NCBI GenBank assembly: GCA_028690155.1
Contig: JAQVBU010000007.1
Span: forward strand, 37,331 to 101,330
Length of the DNA stretch: 64,000 nucleotides
Reading direction: 5' to 3'
Source: Alphaproteobacteria bacterium
GTDB lineage: Bacteria > Pseudomonadota > Alphaproteobacteria > UBA9219
The position numbers and the translations under genes are program-made. The notes under the pieces are model-generated. The model did not search any database. It had not been told where the DNA came from and worked only from the letters and a program-made list of their open reading frames with translations. Each line of letters begins with the position of its first letter. The first letter of the stretch is position 1. Below, piece by piece: positions 29,072-38,044 of the stretch.

Positions 29072-31600
29072 TTATGCTTTGACGATAGACGCGAGTTCGC
29101 CCGCGGTGTCGCTTGCGCCCATAGCGATTCGTGCGGCCAGCATCTTTTTGACCAAATCCCGTAAGGCCTCGTCTTTCTCGGGCAGGGAAAGGCTTTCGCC
29201 TTCTTCGACAAAGCGTTGGAATTCGTCTTTGTCCGGGAACAAATAAGGTTCGGTTGACAGCCTTTTAAACCAGGCCCGGACATAGTCAGGGTCGCGCCAG
29301 GCAATGGCAAAGAACAGATCGCGCATTTCCGATAAATGGAGATCGGCATCGCCGAAAAACGATTCATCGCCACGTTCGATAATTTCTTGAACTTTGGCGG
29401 TATGGTTGTCGAATCGGTCGTTTTCGGCTTGGTCCGCATGGGGGCGAGCGATTCGGTTGAAAACGGCTGTCATTTTGCCCAAACGCCTTTGAAGAACAGC
29501 GTCGCGGTGTTTTTTGCCGATTCGGGCTATGTCTTGGCGAATAAAACGGGCTTCCTCGGCTACGTGACGTAAGGTTTCCGGATCATCGGCAAATTCGTGA
29601 AGCGTTTCGTTTTGTTCCTGAAGCCGCATTTTCAAAAGGCGAACTTCCGGGTCTCCTTCGGGACCGAGAGCGGCCGCCAGATCGCCCCAGTCTTCCTCGC
29701 CTTGCGTGACGATAGCCGAGGTAAATTTTACGCCATCATCCCCAGCAAAGGAGATTTGGCCGATTTGGGGTGCGTAAAACCGCGGGGTTTTAAGATCGAT
29801 GGCGGTGCCTGATTCGTCTTGAATCAAGACCGAGGCTTGAAGGATGCCGCTTTCGTTCATTTGCCACGAGAAAACAAGCGGTGTTCCTTCTTCAAGGACA
29901 AATCCTTCGGGAAGATCCTCGCCGCCAATACGGAAGACGCCGACGCAAAGGTTCAGATCCAAACGCTCTTCATATTCAATTTGGAAAAGTTCAAAGCTAA
30001 TGTGCCCCGCTTCTTGGGCCTTGAGCGATCGGCCGCTTTTGACGACAAGCCGACCTTTGGCAGGAAGGGGGTCGCCTTTTTCGACAAGCGGAAGAAGCGT
30101 ATTTTCTTGGGCTTGGGGGTCCGGAAGGGCTTTGATGGCGATCGTTTGGGCGGCCGGAATGCTCTGCGCGGCGGCAACAAGACGTGTGATCGTTAACGTT
30201 TGGTCGTGGGGCTCCAGGATCTGGCCTTCGCTGTCCAGAATATGGGCGATGAACGTGTGTTCGCCTTCGCCGATCAGCGGGATCTGGACCGTCAAATCGT
30301 TCGTCAACGGAAGGATTCCCGAACTCCATATCTTACCGACGATTTTAAGTTGGCGCGTTTCGGGGGCTTCCCCAGAGAGGTGCACGGTGACAACGGTTTT
30401 ATCGTCCGGCGTGCGCGACGTATAGCTGTAGGAGACCTGTGGGGCTTCGGGCGGCTCGGCGGCCGCAACCGTGGGTTTGGGCGCGCTTTTGTTATCGGCG
30501 CCCCATTGGCGGCTTTCGCAATAGTAAGCGGCTCCGATGGCCACGGCCGTTAAGGGGTCCGTTTTCATATCCGTGGGGATGCCCAGTTCGGTGGAGACCA
30601 TCTCGCGGACAAGGGGGATGCGGCTCGGTCCGCCGATGAAAACGATACGGTCGATCTCCTCAAACGACGTGTTGTTGTCCTCCAGCATCATGCGGATCAT
30701 ATTGATCGTTTGCATGATGGGGTCGCGGATAAGAGCCTCGAACTGCTCCCGCGAGAAGGGGATGTCGAGATACATTTCCATTTCATTTTGGTCGGTTATG
30801 CGTAATTCTTCATCCGACGCGAGAATGGATGTCCTCTCTTGCGAGGAGAGGTCGATCTTTGCTTTTTCAGCCGCCAGTTGCGCAATGCGGATCAGGCGTC
30901 GGTAAGCCGGATCGCGATGAAAGTTTTCGGGTAGGTCGAACGTTTCCGTCAGCCACGGGCGGATGACCTCATTTACAATCATGCGGTCAAAATCGCGGCC
31001 GCCCAGCATGTTAATCCCTTGATGGGCGAGAATATCGACTTGGCCGTTGATGGCTTGCGCCAAAACGGCGTCGAACGTCCCACCCCCCAAATCATAGATC
31101 AGGAAGCGGCCGGAGCGTTTTGCTCCTTCCATAGCGGCTAAGGCTGCGGCAATAGGCTCCTGCAAAAGGTCTACGTGTTCCAGCCCCGCCATTTTGGCGG
31201 CGCGAAGCGTCGCTTCGGACTGCATTTGATTGAATGACGTAGGAACCGTGATGACCGCCCCTACAATTTTATCGCCGCCCGTTTCGGTCGCGGCTTGGCC
31301 AAGAAGTTGGCGAATGATTTCGGCCGAGCATTCTTCCGGGGTTAACGTCAACTCGGCGCCTTTGACCTCGATAGGGGTCGATGTGCCCATAAGGCGTTTG
31401 AATCCAGCGGCAACGTTTTCGGGCGAAATAAGGGCTTGGTCATGGGCTCGGTGCCCATAAAGGCGGTGACCCCTTTTGTCGAAATAGATAACGGATGGGA
31501 GGACTTCTCCGCCATCCACGGGGCGGAAAATTCGAACCTTGCCGTCGACGATGCCGGCGATGGCGCTGTTTGAGGTTCCAAGATCGATGCCAAGGTACAT
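29072..31600 (-). CDS. Large Hsp70-family protein
   Basis: An 842-residue Hsp70-like ATPase. The N-terminal half has all nucleotide-binding motifs: LGIDLGTSNSAIA (residues 3-15), IYDLGGGTFDAVL near 168 and VFIGGPSRIPLVREMV near 325. After about residue 380 there is a Pro-rich linker, then a beta-rich region only loosely like the DnaK substrate domain and a long helical tail. It is about 200 residues longer than DnaK, has no neighbouring dnaJ or grpE, and is probably a specialised Hsp70 with a fixed client. An alternative substrate role cannot be read from the sequence. Confidence 0.8.
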   Translation of the reverse strand: MYLGIDLGTSNSAIAGIVDGKVRIFRPVDGGEVLPSVIYFDKRGHRLYGHRAHDQALISPENVAAGFKRLMGTSTPIEVKGAELTLTPEECSAEIIRQLLGQAATETGGDKIVGAVITVPTSFNQMQSEATLRAAKMAGLEHVDLLQEPIAAALAAMEGAKRSGRFLIYDLGGGTFDAVLAQAINGQVDILAHQGINMLGGRDFDRMIVNEVIRPWLTETFDLPENFHRDPAYRRLIRIAQLAAEKAKIDLSSQERTSILASDEELRITDQNEMEMYLDIPFSREQFEALIRDPIMQTINMIRMMLEDNNTSFEEIDRIVFIGGPSRIPLVREMVSTELGIPTDMKTDPLTAVAIGAAYYCESRQWGADNKSAPKPTVAAAEPPEAPQVSYSYTSRTPDDKTVVTVHLSGEAPETRQLKIVGKIWSSGILPLTNDLTVQIPLIGEGEHTFIAHILDSEGQILEPHDQTLTITRLVAAAQSIPAAQTIAIKALPDPQAQENTLLPLVEKGDPLPAKGRLVVKSGRSLKAQEAGHISFELFQIEYEERLDLNLCVGVFRIGGEDLPEGFVLEEGTPLVFSWQMNESGILQASVLIQDESGTAIDLKTPRFYAPQIGQISFAGDDGVKFTSAIVTQGEEDWGDLAAALGPEGDPEVRLLKMRLQEQNETLHEFADDPETLRHVAEEARFIRQDIARIGKKHRDAVLQRRLGKMTAVFNRIARPHADQAENDRFDNHTAKVQEIIERGDESFFGDADLHLSEMRDLFFAIAWRDPDYVRAWFKRLSTEPYLFPDKDEFQRFVEEGESLSLPEKDEALRDLVKKMLAARIAMGASDTAGELASIVKA

Positions 31601-31982
31601 GTTAAAGACCGAGAAAACGATACGTCGATAAAATTCAAAAATCCGAGTGCCTTTTAAGCGCGATCTTTTCTGAAAAGCGTTTTCGTGTGAAAGATCGAAT
31701 CCTTAAACTATCTACAGGAATGTGCTTAAAAAACGGTTCCTGTTTTATTAAAAAAAGCTTATCAACGGAGCTTCTTCGAAAAAACGCCCTTATTTTTGCA
31801 ATCTCGTATCGTTAATGCAATCCTTTCTTGGCGTTTGGACGCGATTTGGTTAAAAATACAGGGGTAAATCTCTTGCTATCGGGTTGTTTTTCGTTATTTT
31901 TTCAAAAGGGAGAGGATTCGTATTCCTTCTCGTTCTAAACTGATCTACTTTGCCTAAACGATTCAGTTTCCGGAGTTTTACT
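31601..31982. other. AT-rich divergent intergenic region
   Basis: A 382-bp stretch between the divergent Hsp70-like and lipoprotein genes. It is clearly AT-richer than its surroundings and must hold both promoters, but I find no pair of boxes good enough to call and no gene. Confidence 0.5.
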
Positions 31983-32699
31983 ATGAAAAGACTGTCTGCT
32001 GCCCTTTTCTTTTTGGTCGCGTTAAATGCTTGCGCGATGCAGGGGGAGGAGCCTCTTTCTCAGACCGAGGAGCAGAAAGTGTTATCCCCTAAAATCTCCT
32101 TGGACGTAAAAAGCATTACGTTGACGGATCGCAGCAGCGGTCAGCCGATGGCCCCGTTTTACGACAGCGAGGATTTTTCGCCAAGCTTGCCTGAGGCGAT
32201 TAAGCAGTGGGCGGTTGATCATTTGCAGGCGCGTGGCCGTTCAGGGCAGGCGATTATCGTGATCAAGAAGGCGTCGTTTGTTTCCCAGCCGATCCCCACC
32301 GAAGAAGGAATCGAGAGCTGGTTTGTTCGTCAGCAAGCGTCCAAATATGTGGCGCGCGTCGACGTTTCGATCGAGGCCAGCGGGCCAAACGGCTTTGCCG
32401 TGACGGATGCCTCGGCATACCGGACGGTGACGTTACCTGAAAATCCGACCTCTCTTGAGCGCAAGACGGCCTATCAAGCGATGTTGGACGGCGTGATGCA
32501 GGATCTCGGCGATAATCTTGATGCAGGCATTCACAAGCATATGGTCAATTTCCTTGTCGCTTCGCCGGTTGTGGGCGCGACGGCCGTTCCGATGTCCCGC
32601 TCGACGACAATCAGCGAGACTCCGTCGGGGTTGATGCCGCCTCAAGCGCCGAGTGAAACCCTTTTTGTCGACGAGGAAGAGGTTTCTATCGAGCGATAA
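31983..32699 (+). CDS. Uncharacterised lipoprotein
   Basis: A 238-residue protein with a lipoprotein signal: a hydrophobic N-terminus and lipobox LNAC with Cys17. The mature part is a mixed alpha/beta domain and includes LEYD-like strands, AIIVIKKASFVSQPIP and a conserved-looking SLERKTAYQAMLDGVMQDL helix. It resembles membrane lipoproteins of unknown function seen in Alphaproteobacteria. The ATG at 31983 is chosen because it gives a proper signal peptide; an earlier in-frame start at 31950 would bury it. Confidence 0.65.
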   Translation: MKRLSAALFFLVALNACAMQGEEPLSQTEEQKVLSPKISLDVKSITLTDRSSGQPMAPFYDSEDFSPSLPEAIKQWAVDHLQARGRSGQAIIVIKKASFVSQPIPTEEGIESWFVRQQASKYVARVDVSIEASGPNGFAVTDASAYRTVTLPENPTSLERKTAYQAMLDGVMQDLGDNLDAGIHKHMVNFLVASPVVGATAVPMSRSTTISETPSGLMPPQAPSETLFVDEEEVSIER

Positions 32700-32794
32700 A
32701 TCGCCGGAGGCTTGTCTTTTATGGCTGAGCCCGCCCCATGGGTGCGCGCAAAGCCCATCGATTAAGGATCTTGGGTTGTGTGGGTCGGAGAGCC

Positions 32795-33733
32795 ATGAAA
32801 AGCGTTGCCGTTCTTATTCCATGCTATAACGAAGAAACCTCAATCGCGACAGTCATTTCCGATTTCAGAAAGGCGCTGCCCAAAGCGACCGTTTACGTTT
32901 ACGATAACAATTCAACCGACAAAACGCGCGAGGTGGCCCGCGTTGCCGGGGCTGTCGTTCGGACGGAGCCTTTGCAGGGCAAGGGGCACGTCGTTCGCCG
33001 TATGTTTGCCGATGTCGAGGCGGATGTTTATGTCCTCGTCGATGGCGATGCAACGTACGATGCCGGAGCCGCGAGGGATATGGTCGGCCTTCTCGTGGGT
33101 GAATCGCTGGACATGGTCAACGGAGCCAGAACGGCCGACGAAGCCCATGTTTACCGGCCCGGCCATCGTTTTGGAAATTGGCTTATGACGCACATGGTGG
33201 CGTGGATCTTCGGAAATCGTTTTTCGGATATTCTGTCGGGCTATAAGGTTTTTTCGCGCCGTTTTGTCAAAAGTTTTCCGGCGCTCGCGGCCGGATTTGA
33301 AACGGAGACGGAACTGGTGGTTCACGCCTTAGAATTGCGCATGCCGACAGCCGAGATTATGACGCCTTACAAAGATCGGCTTGAAGGTTCGCAGAGCAAA
33401 TTGTGTACCGTCAAAGACGGTTTGCGTATTTTATGGGCTATCCTTGTCCTGATCAAAGAGGAAAGGCCGATGCCGTTTTTCTCTTTATTGGCGCTTGTCT
33501 TTGCCGTTGTTGCGTCCGCGTTGCTTGTTCCCATTGTTGTGCAGTTCATGGATACGGGGCTTGTGCCTCGGTTGCCGACAGCCATGATGTCGATGGGCTT
33601 GATGATCGTGGCGTTTTTCTCGCTGACTTGCGGGCTGATTCTTGACACGGTAACCCGTGGTCGGCGCGAGATGAAACGTATGCGATATCTGAACATTCCT
33701 GCGCTCCAGTCTTCCGAAAACGATCCGCTATGA
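32795..33733 (+). CDS. GT2-family glycosyltransferase
   Basis: A 312-residue membrane-anchored enzyme. AVLIPCYNEETSIATVI opens the GT-A fold, VLVDGDATYD carries the metal-binding DxD-type motif, and two C-terminal hydrophobic segments (about residues 225-250 and 265-290) anchor it. Such proteins move a sugar onto polyprenyl phosphate. The GtrA gene overlaps by 4 bp (ATGA), supporting a glucosyl-carrier pair. The ATG at 32795 with GGAG upstream is preferred to one at 32738. Confidence 0.8.
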   Translation: MKSVAVLIPCYNEETSIATVISDFRKALPKATVYVYDNNSTDKTREVARVAGAVVRTEPLQGKGHVVRRMFADVEADVYVLVDGDATYDAGAARDMVGLLVGESLDMVNGARTADEAHVYRPGHRFGNWLMTHMVAWIFGNRFSDILSGYKVFSRRFVKSFPALAAGFETETELVVHALELRMPTAEIMTPYKDRLEGSQSKLCTVKDGLRILWAILVLIKEERPMPFFSLLALVFAVVASALLVPIVVQFMDTGLVPRLPTAMMSMGLMIVAFFSLTCGLILDTVTRGRREMKRMRYLNIPALQSSENDPL

Positions 33734-34149
33734 TGGGCCGGCCTCTTTTTCCGGAACCGAAAACCGTCGCCCAATTTTTTCGGTTTGGCCTTGTGGGTGG
33801 GGTCGGGTTCCTTGTCGATGTGCTGATGCTCTATCTTGGCCTTTTTGCTTTGGGGCTTGGGCGTATTCCGGCAGGGCTCTTTTCGTTTCCTTTTGCGGTG
33901 ACCGTTACGTGGTTCGGAAACCGCCGCTTTGTGTTTCCCGATGCGGCGCCGATGGCGGCCTCGCGTCAATGGAGGCGATTCGTGTTCGTTTGCGCTTTGG
34001 GGCTTGTGCTGAACCGGGGCACGTACGCTCTTCTCGTCAGCGCGTTGCCGTTTGTTTACGCGCACCCTGTTCTTGGCGTTATTGGCGGGACCGCGGCAGG
34101 GATGTTCTTTAATTTTATCGCCGCCAAAAAACACGTTTTCAAGGTTTAG
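33730..34149 (+). CDS. GtrA-family membrane protein
   Basis: A 139-residue protein with four membrane helices, starting FFRFGLVGGVGFLVDVLMLYLG and containing TWFGNRRFVF, the GtrA signature. GtrA proteins are thought to flip polyprenyl-phosphate-linked sugars. It is coupled to the upstream GT2 gene. Its TAG stop lies in the dispersed repeat. Confidence 0.8.
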   Translation: MMGRPLFPEPKTVAQFFRFGLVGGVGFLVDVLMLYLGLFALGLGRIPAGLFSFPFAVTVTWFGNRRFVFPDAAPMAASRQWRRFVFVCALGLVLNRGTYALLVSALPFVYAHPVLGVIGGTAAGMFFNFIAAKKHVFKV

Positions 34150-34274
34150 AGCCGATCGTGATAAGGTTGGCGTCTTTTGACGACAACCGTTCGCGTGAAT
34201 CGGCTCGGTTAAACAAGAAGCTAGAGCATTGACCGCCCGTGCAAAAAGCGCCAACCTTTCCGAAAAGCCTCTAG
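34147..34274. repeat. Dispersed palindromic repeat, copy 2 (inverted)
   Basis: The same element as at 25636 and 44641 but in the opposite orientation. It starts TAGAGCCGATCGTGATAAGG and ends AAAGCCTCTAGG, filling the whole gap between two convergent genes. Its two ends supply the stop codons of the GtrA gene (34147-34149) and of holB (34271-34273). Confidence 0.8.
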
Positions 34275-35254
34275 GATGCCTCATTCATCGCGGCGCGAAG
34301 GTCCGCTATGGCGTTCAGAAAGGCGACTTTGTGATCGAGGTTTGAGGATTCTGCCGCGGCAAAGGTCGCTCGGGTTTTCTCCCACAGGGCCAAGGCAACC
34401 GGAGCTTGGCCGTTTTGGGCGGCTTGTTCCCGTGCCGTCTGGCGGAGCCTTTCGATAAGAAGCGCTGTTAGGGCTTCGAAGCTTTCCTGATCGGTTTTTC
34501 GCGCGATGGCTTCTCCCAGTTTATGAAGTTGAGCGACGTCCAGAGCCGGGAGCGTATCAATGAGGGCGATCATTTCCTTGTAAAGAGGAAGGATGTCGGT
34601 GCGCAGGATTTTTAAGGCGAAACCAAGGCTTCCTCCGCACAGGGCCATGGCGGTTTGAATGTTTTCCGGCGTTGCTTGCGGCGCGGCGATATCCATTAAC
34701 GCGCGTAGCTCATTGTCGTGCAGCGGCTCAAGCGCCAGAATTCTTGATCGGGAGCGAATGGTCGGCAGCAAAAGCCCGGGCGTCGTTACAGTCAAAAGGA
34801 TAAACGACCGAGGAGGGGGCTCTTCGACGATTTTCAGAATCGCGTTCTGGCCAAAGCGGTTCAAGGTATGGGCTTCATTGACGATGACGACCCGCCCGCC
34901 GCCATAAGTGGCTGTTTTGTGAAGAAATCCGCCGACGTTGAGAACGGTTTCGACGGGGATGTTCTTCTTCAACGCGCCCGTTTTTCCATCCTCAGGCCGC
35001 TCGACGATTAAAAGGTCGGGGTGCGTTTCGGCCTCAACGAGTTTTGTGGCCGGAAGCGAAGGATCCGGGCTTCCAAGTTTGTTCGAACCGCCGGTCAGGA
35101 CAAATTGGGCAATGTGCTTGGCTAAGGCGCGTTTGCCGATCCCCTCAATGCCCGCAATGAGCCAAGCGTGCGGCATACGACCTGTCGCGAAAGACTCTTG
35201 CACTTCCCTTAAGGCGCTTGCATGGCCGATAAAAGGACGCATGGTTTCCATCAT
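34271..35254 (-). CDS. holB: DNA polymerase III delta' subunit
   Basis: A 327-residue clamp-loader AAA+ subunit. RMPHAWLIAGIEGIGKRAL holds a P-loop with GIGKR in place of GxGKT, and VVIVNEAHTLNRFGQNAILKIVEEPPPRSFILLT is the delta' sensor region. The usual SRC motif reads SRSRI, and the four zinc-binding cysteines of E. coli delta' are absent. It starts within the tmk stop (ATGA overlap), and its own stop lies in a repeat element. Confidence 0.88.
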   Translation of the reverse strand: MMETMRPFIGHASALREVQESFATGRMPHAWLIAGIEGIGKRALAKHIAQFVLTGGSNKLGSPDPSLPATKLVEAETHPDLLIVERPEDGKTGALKKNIPVETVLNVGGFLHKTATYGGGRVVIVNEAHTLNRFGQNAILKIVEEPPPRSFILLTVTTPGLLLPTIRSRSRILALEPLHDNELRALMDIAAPQATPENIQTAMALCGGSLGFALKILRTDILPLYKEMIALIDTLPALDVAQLHKLGEAIARKTDQESFEALTALLIERLRQTAREQAAQNGQAPVALALWEKTRATFAAAESSNLDHKVAFLNAIADLRAAMNEAS

Positions 35255-35877
35255 AGGGAAAACGCCTCGCGCACCGCGCGACAGACGGCATCGGCTACGC
35301 GTTCTTCGCTTTGAGAAGCGTCGATGACGCGAAAGCGTAAGGGGTCCTTTTGGGCGAGCGTCAGATAGGCTTGACGCAACAGCTCATGGAACGCGCGGTC
35401 CTTTTGTTGATAGCGGTCATCGTCGCCGCGTTGGGCTATGCGCGCCAAGCCTTGTTCGACCGGGAGGTCCAGCAACAGAGTTAAGTCCGGGGCAAAATCG
35501 GGGGCGACAAGACGGTAGAGGCTTTCAACCTTATCGAGCCCCAACCCCAGCCCAACGCCTTGATAGGCGCGGGTTGAATCGGCAAATCGGTCCGAGAGAA
35601 CCCACGCGCCACGGCCAAGCGCCGGGAAGACCGTTTTGACCAAATGTTCACGCCGAGCCGCCATAATCAGGAGCAACTCGGTTACGGAATCCCAATAATC
35701 ATTTTCGGGCGAAAGCCAAAGGTCGCGAATAGCTTCTGCCGAAGGGCATCCGCCCACTTCCCGCGTGGTCACCACATCAAGGCCTTTGTCGCGTAAGAAC
35801 GCCGCGAGACGGCGTATCTGCGTTGATTTCCCAGCGCCTTCGCCGCCTTCAAATGTGATGAACGTTCCTTTGGGCAT
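35251..35877 (-). CDS. tmk: Thymidylate kinase
   Basis: A 208-residue kinase converting dTMP to dTDP. The P-loop is GGEGAGKS (residues 11-18); SDRFADSTRAYQG is the DR(Y/F) substrate motif, and RGDDDRYQQKD forms the lid. It starts 6 bp after dacA and overlaps holB by 4 bp, the common alphaproteobacterial order. Confidence 0.93.
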   Translation of the reverse strand: MPKGTFITFEGGEGAGKSTQIRRLAAFLRDKGLDVVTTREVGGCPSAEAIRDLWLSPENDYWDSVTELLLIMAARREHLVKTVFPALGRGAWVLSDRFADSTRAYQGVGLGLGLDKVESLYRLVAPDFAPDLTLLLDLPVEQGLARIAQRGDDDRYQQKDRAFHELLRQAYLTLAQKDPLRFRVIDASQSEERVADAVCRAVREAFSL

Positions 35878-35883
35878 GAGCCG

Positions 35884-37026
35884 TTACCCCAAGACTTTGT
35901 TCAAGAGAAGCCCCAGTTTCTGGAAAATCCGCGAGAAAAAACCGACTTGTTGAACATCTTGTGCGGCGACCAGCGAAAGGATCTTGGGGTCCATATGCGG
36001 GGCCGTAATCGTCAGTGTCCCCATGATATTGCCTTTTTTGATCGGCGCGGCCATCGGCTGATAAAAACTGACCGTGGCTTTCATAAGGCGGCGATCGGAC
36101 CGAGGCAAGGTAATCAACGCTTCTTTTTCGACGACGATGGGGACGGTTTCGTTCTCCCCAAGCCACACCGTCGGCGTAGCCAGAATATCATCTTTTTTAG
36201 CGATCGTATAAAGGCCGAATTCACGATAGCCATAGTCGAAAGCTTTGGCTGCTTCGTCGGCGCGTGATTGCATATCACGCATTCCGTTCAGAACGACAAC
36301 CAAGCGCCGGCCATCCCGTATGCTCGACGCAGCCAAACCGAAGCCCCCTGTGCTGGTGTGCCCCGTCTTTAGCCCGTCAACACTCATGTTACGATACAAT
36401 AAGGGATTCCGATTGCCTTGTTTAATGCCATTGTAGGTGAACGTACGTTCTGAGAAGTAATGATAATATTCCGGGAAGTCGCGCAAAAGCGCCAAGGACA
36501 AAATCGCGAGATCGCGTGCCGTCGAGTAATGCTTGGGGTCGGGGAGCCCCGTTGCGTTGACAAAGTGCGATTCGCTTAGCCCAAGTTCCTTGGCCTTCGC
36601 ATTCATCAAATCGGCAAAGGCGGGTTCGGACCCGGCCCCCAGTTCTTCGGCAAGAACGACCGCGGCGTCATTTCCTGATTGGACGATGACGCCGCGAATA
36701 AGATTCTCAACCGAAGCGCGGCTTCCAACTTTAAGGAACATGCGCGAGCCTTCCTGTTGCCACGCGTGCTTGCTGACGGGGAGCGTGTCCGTCAGTTTGA
36801 GCCGTCCGCTGTGCAGGGCATCGAAGACCATGTACATCGTCATGAGCTTGCTCATGGAGGAGGGCGACATAGGCTGGTCTGCGTCTTTTTCGAAAAGAAC
36901 GGTGTTCGTTGCAGAATCGAGGATGAAGGCTTCTCTGGCGTTAATGTCGAGCGCGGGGGCTTGAGCCCATGCGCAAGGCACACCGAGAATAAAAAATAAA
37001 GCAAAAATGGCGCGGAAAAAGACCAT
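35884..37026 (-). CDS. dacA: D-alanyl-D-alanine carboxypeptidase (PBP5/6 type)
   Basis: 380 residues with a signal peptide ending near AWA (residue 20). Active-site motifs are SxxK at Ser57-Lys60, SGN at 117-119 and KTG at 220-222. A C-terminal beta domain and a final amphipathic helix (SRIFQKLGLLLNKVLG) would tether it to the inner membrane. It trims cell-wall pentapeptides. The ATG at 37026 with a GGGAGGGG site 10 bp after rlpA is chosen over one at 37068. Confidence 0.9.
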   Translation of the reverse strand: MVFFRAIFALFFILGVPCAWAQAPALDINAREAFILDSATNTVLFEKDADQPMSPSSMSKLMTMYMVFDALHSGRLKLTDTLPVSKHAWQQEGSRMFLKVGSRASVENLIRGVIVQSGNDAAVVLAEELGAGSEPAFADLMNAKAKELGLSESHFVNATGLPDPKHYSTARDLAILSLALLRDFPEYYHYFSERTFTYNGIKQGNRNPLLYRNMSVDGLKTGHTSTGGFGLAASSIRDGRRLVVVLNGMRDMQSRADEAAKAFDYGYREFGLYTIAKKDDILATPTVWLGENETVPIVVEKEALITLPRSDRRLMKATVSFYQPMAAPIKKGNIMGTLTITAPHMDPKILSLVAAQDVQQVGFFSRIFQKLGLLLNKVLG

Positions 37027-37036
37027 AACCCCTCCC

Positions 37037-37945
37037 TTAATCAACAACAGTACGCGCTTCTGGAACACCGGCGTCTTGGACTTCCGTCAATAAAGCGTCA
37101 GCCTCGGCAATCGTTTTTAAAGGGCCCAAGCGCACGCGGTAAAATTTTGTTCCGTTGACAAGAACGGTCGAGATCGTTGTCGACGCGAGGACATCCAATT
37201 TTTCCTTGAGGCGATAGGCATTTTCCGGAACGGAGAACGCCCCCGCTTGCACAAAAAGCCGTGTTCTGGCCGTTACGGGAAGTTGAACGACTTTTTGAAC
37301 GGGGCGGGTTTTCATTAACTGCAGGCGTGTTTCCCGCGTCGAGTGGACCGGCTTAAGCGTTTCGCGTTCGACGGGCGCGCTCGCAAGCGAGGACACAATT
37401 TCTTCCGAAGGAGGCTCTGCCGATGCGAGCTTAATGGGCTTTCCGTAACGGCGCATGGCATCCGCAATGGCTTTGCTTTCGTCGGCTAAAACTTGAACGC
37501 GCACTTTGGCCAACCCCTTATTTTCGAATCCCAAAAGTTCGGCGGATCTTTGGGAGAGGTCGATAATACGCTTGCCCGAGAAAGGGCCCCGGTCGTTGAC
37601 GCGTACGACGATGGATCGTCCGTTCTCGAGATTGGTGACCCGAGCCAAGCAGGGAAGAGGAAGGGTTTTATGCGCGGCGGTCAGTTCATTCTTGTTGAAG
37701 ATCTCGCCGTTGGCGGTCTTCTTGTTATGAAAGGCGTCGCCGTACCATGACGCGATTCCCGTTTCGTCATAGCTGTAGTCTTCGTTGGGGTAGTACCAGA
37801 TATCTTTGACTTTGTAGGGGGTTCCGACTTTGTAATAGCCGCTTGACGAGGCCGAGCCTTTTGTTACGGGGCGGGTCGCACACGAGACGGAAAGGCAACA
37901 TAACGCTGCCAAAACAAGAAGATTGGAAAAAGAGGGTCTGAGCAT
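37037..37945 (-). CDS. rlpA: RlpA septal ring lytic transglycosylase with SPOR domain
   Basis: A 302-residue lipoprotein (lipobox SVSC, Cys22). The double-psi beta-barrel domain has GIASWYGDAFHNKKTANGE and VRVNDRGPFSGKRIIDLS. The C-terminal SPOR domain, about residues 228-302 (FVQAGAFSVPENAYRLKEKL), binds denuded septal peptidoglycan. It precedes dacA in the same unit. Confidence 0.88.
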   Translation of the reverse strand: MLRPSFSNLLVLAALCCLSVSCATRPVTKGSASSSGYYKVGTPYKVKDIWYYPNEDYSYDETGIASWYGDAFHNKKTANGEIFNKNELTAAHKTLPLPCLARVTNLENGRSIVVRVNDRGPFSGKRIIDLSQRSAELLGFENKGLAKVRVQVLADESKAIADAMRRYGKPIKLASAEPPSEEIVSSLASAPVERETLKPVHSTRETRLQLMKTRPVQKVVQLPVTARTRLFVQAGAFSVPENAYRLKEKLDVLASTTISTVLVNGTKFYRVRLGPLKTIAEADALLTEVQDAGVPEARTVVD

Positions 37946-38044
37946 TACGATACAAAAAAAGACACGAAGTTAAGGACCATAAACGCTACCATAAAGAGTT
38001 GCGGCGAGTCTATTATCGCTTCGATTTTCTTGTGGAAAAAAGGT

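Noticed and set aside
33367..34284. 305-residue minus-strand frame across the GT2, GtrA and repeat region
   Set aside because: Overlaps two well-supported genes and a repeat; no signature.
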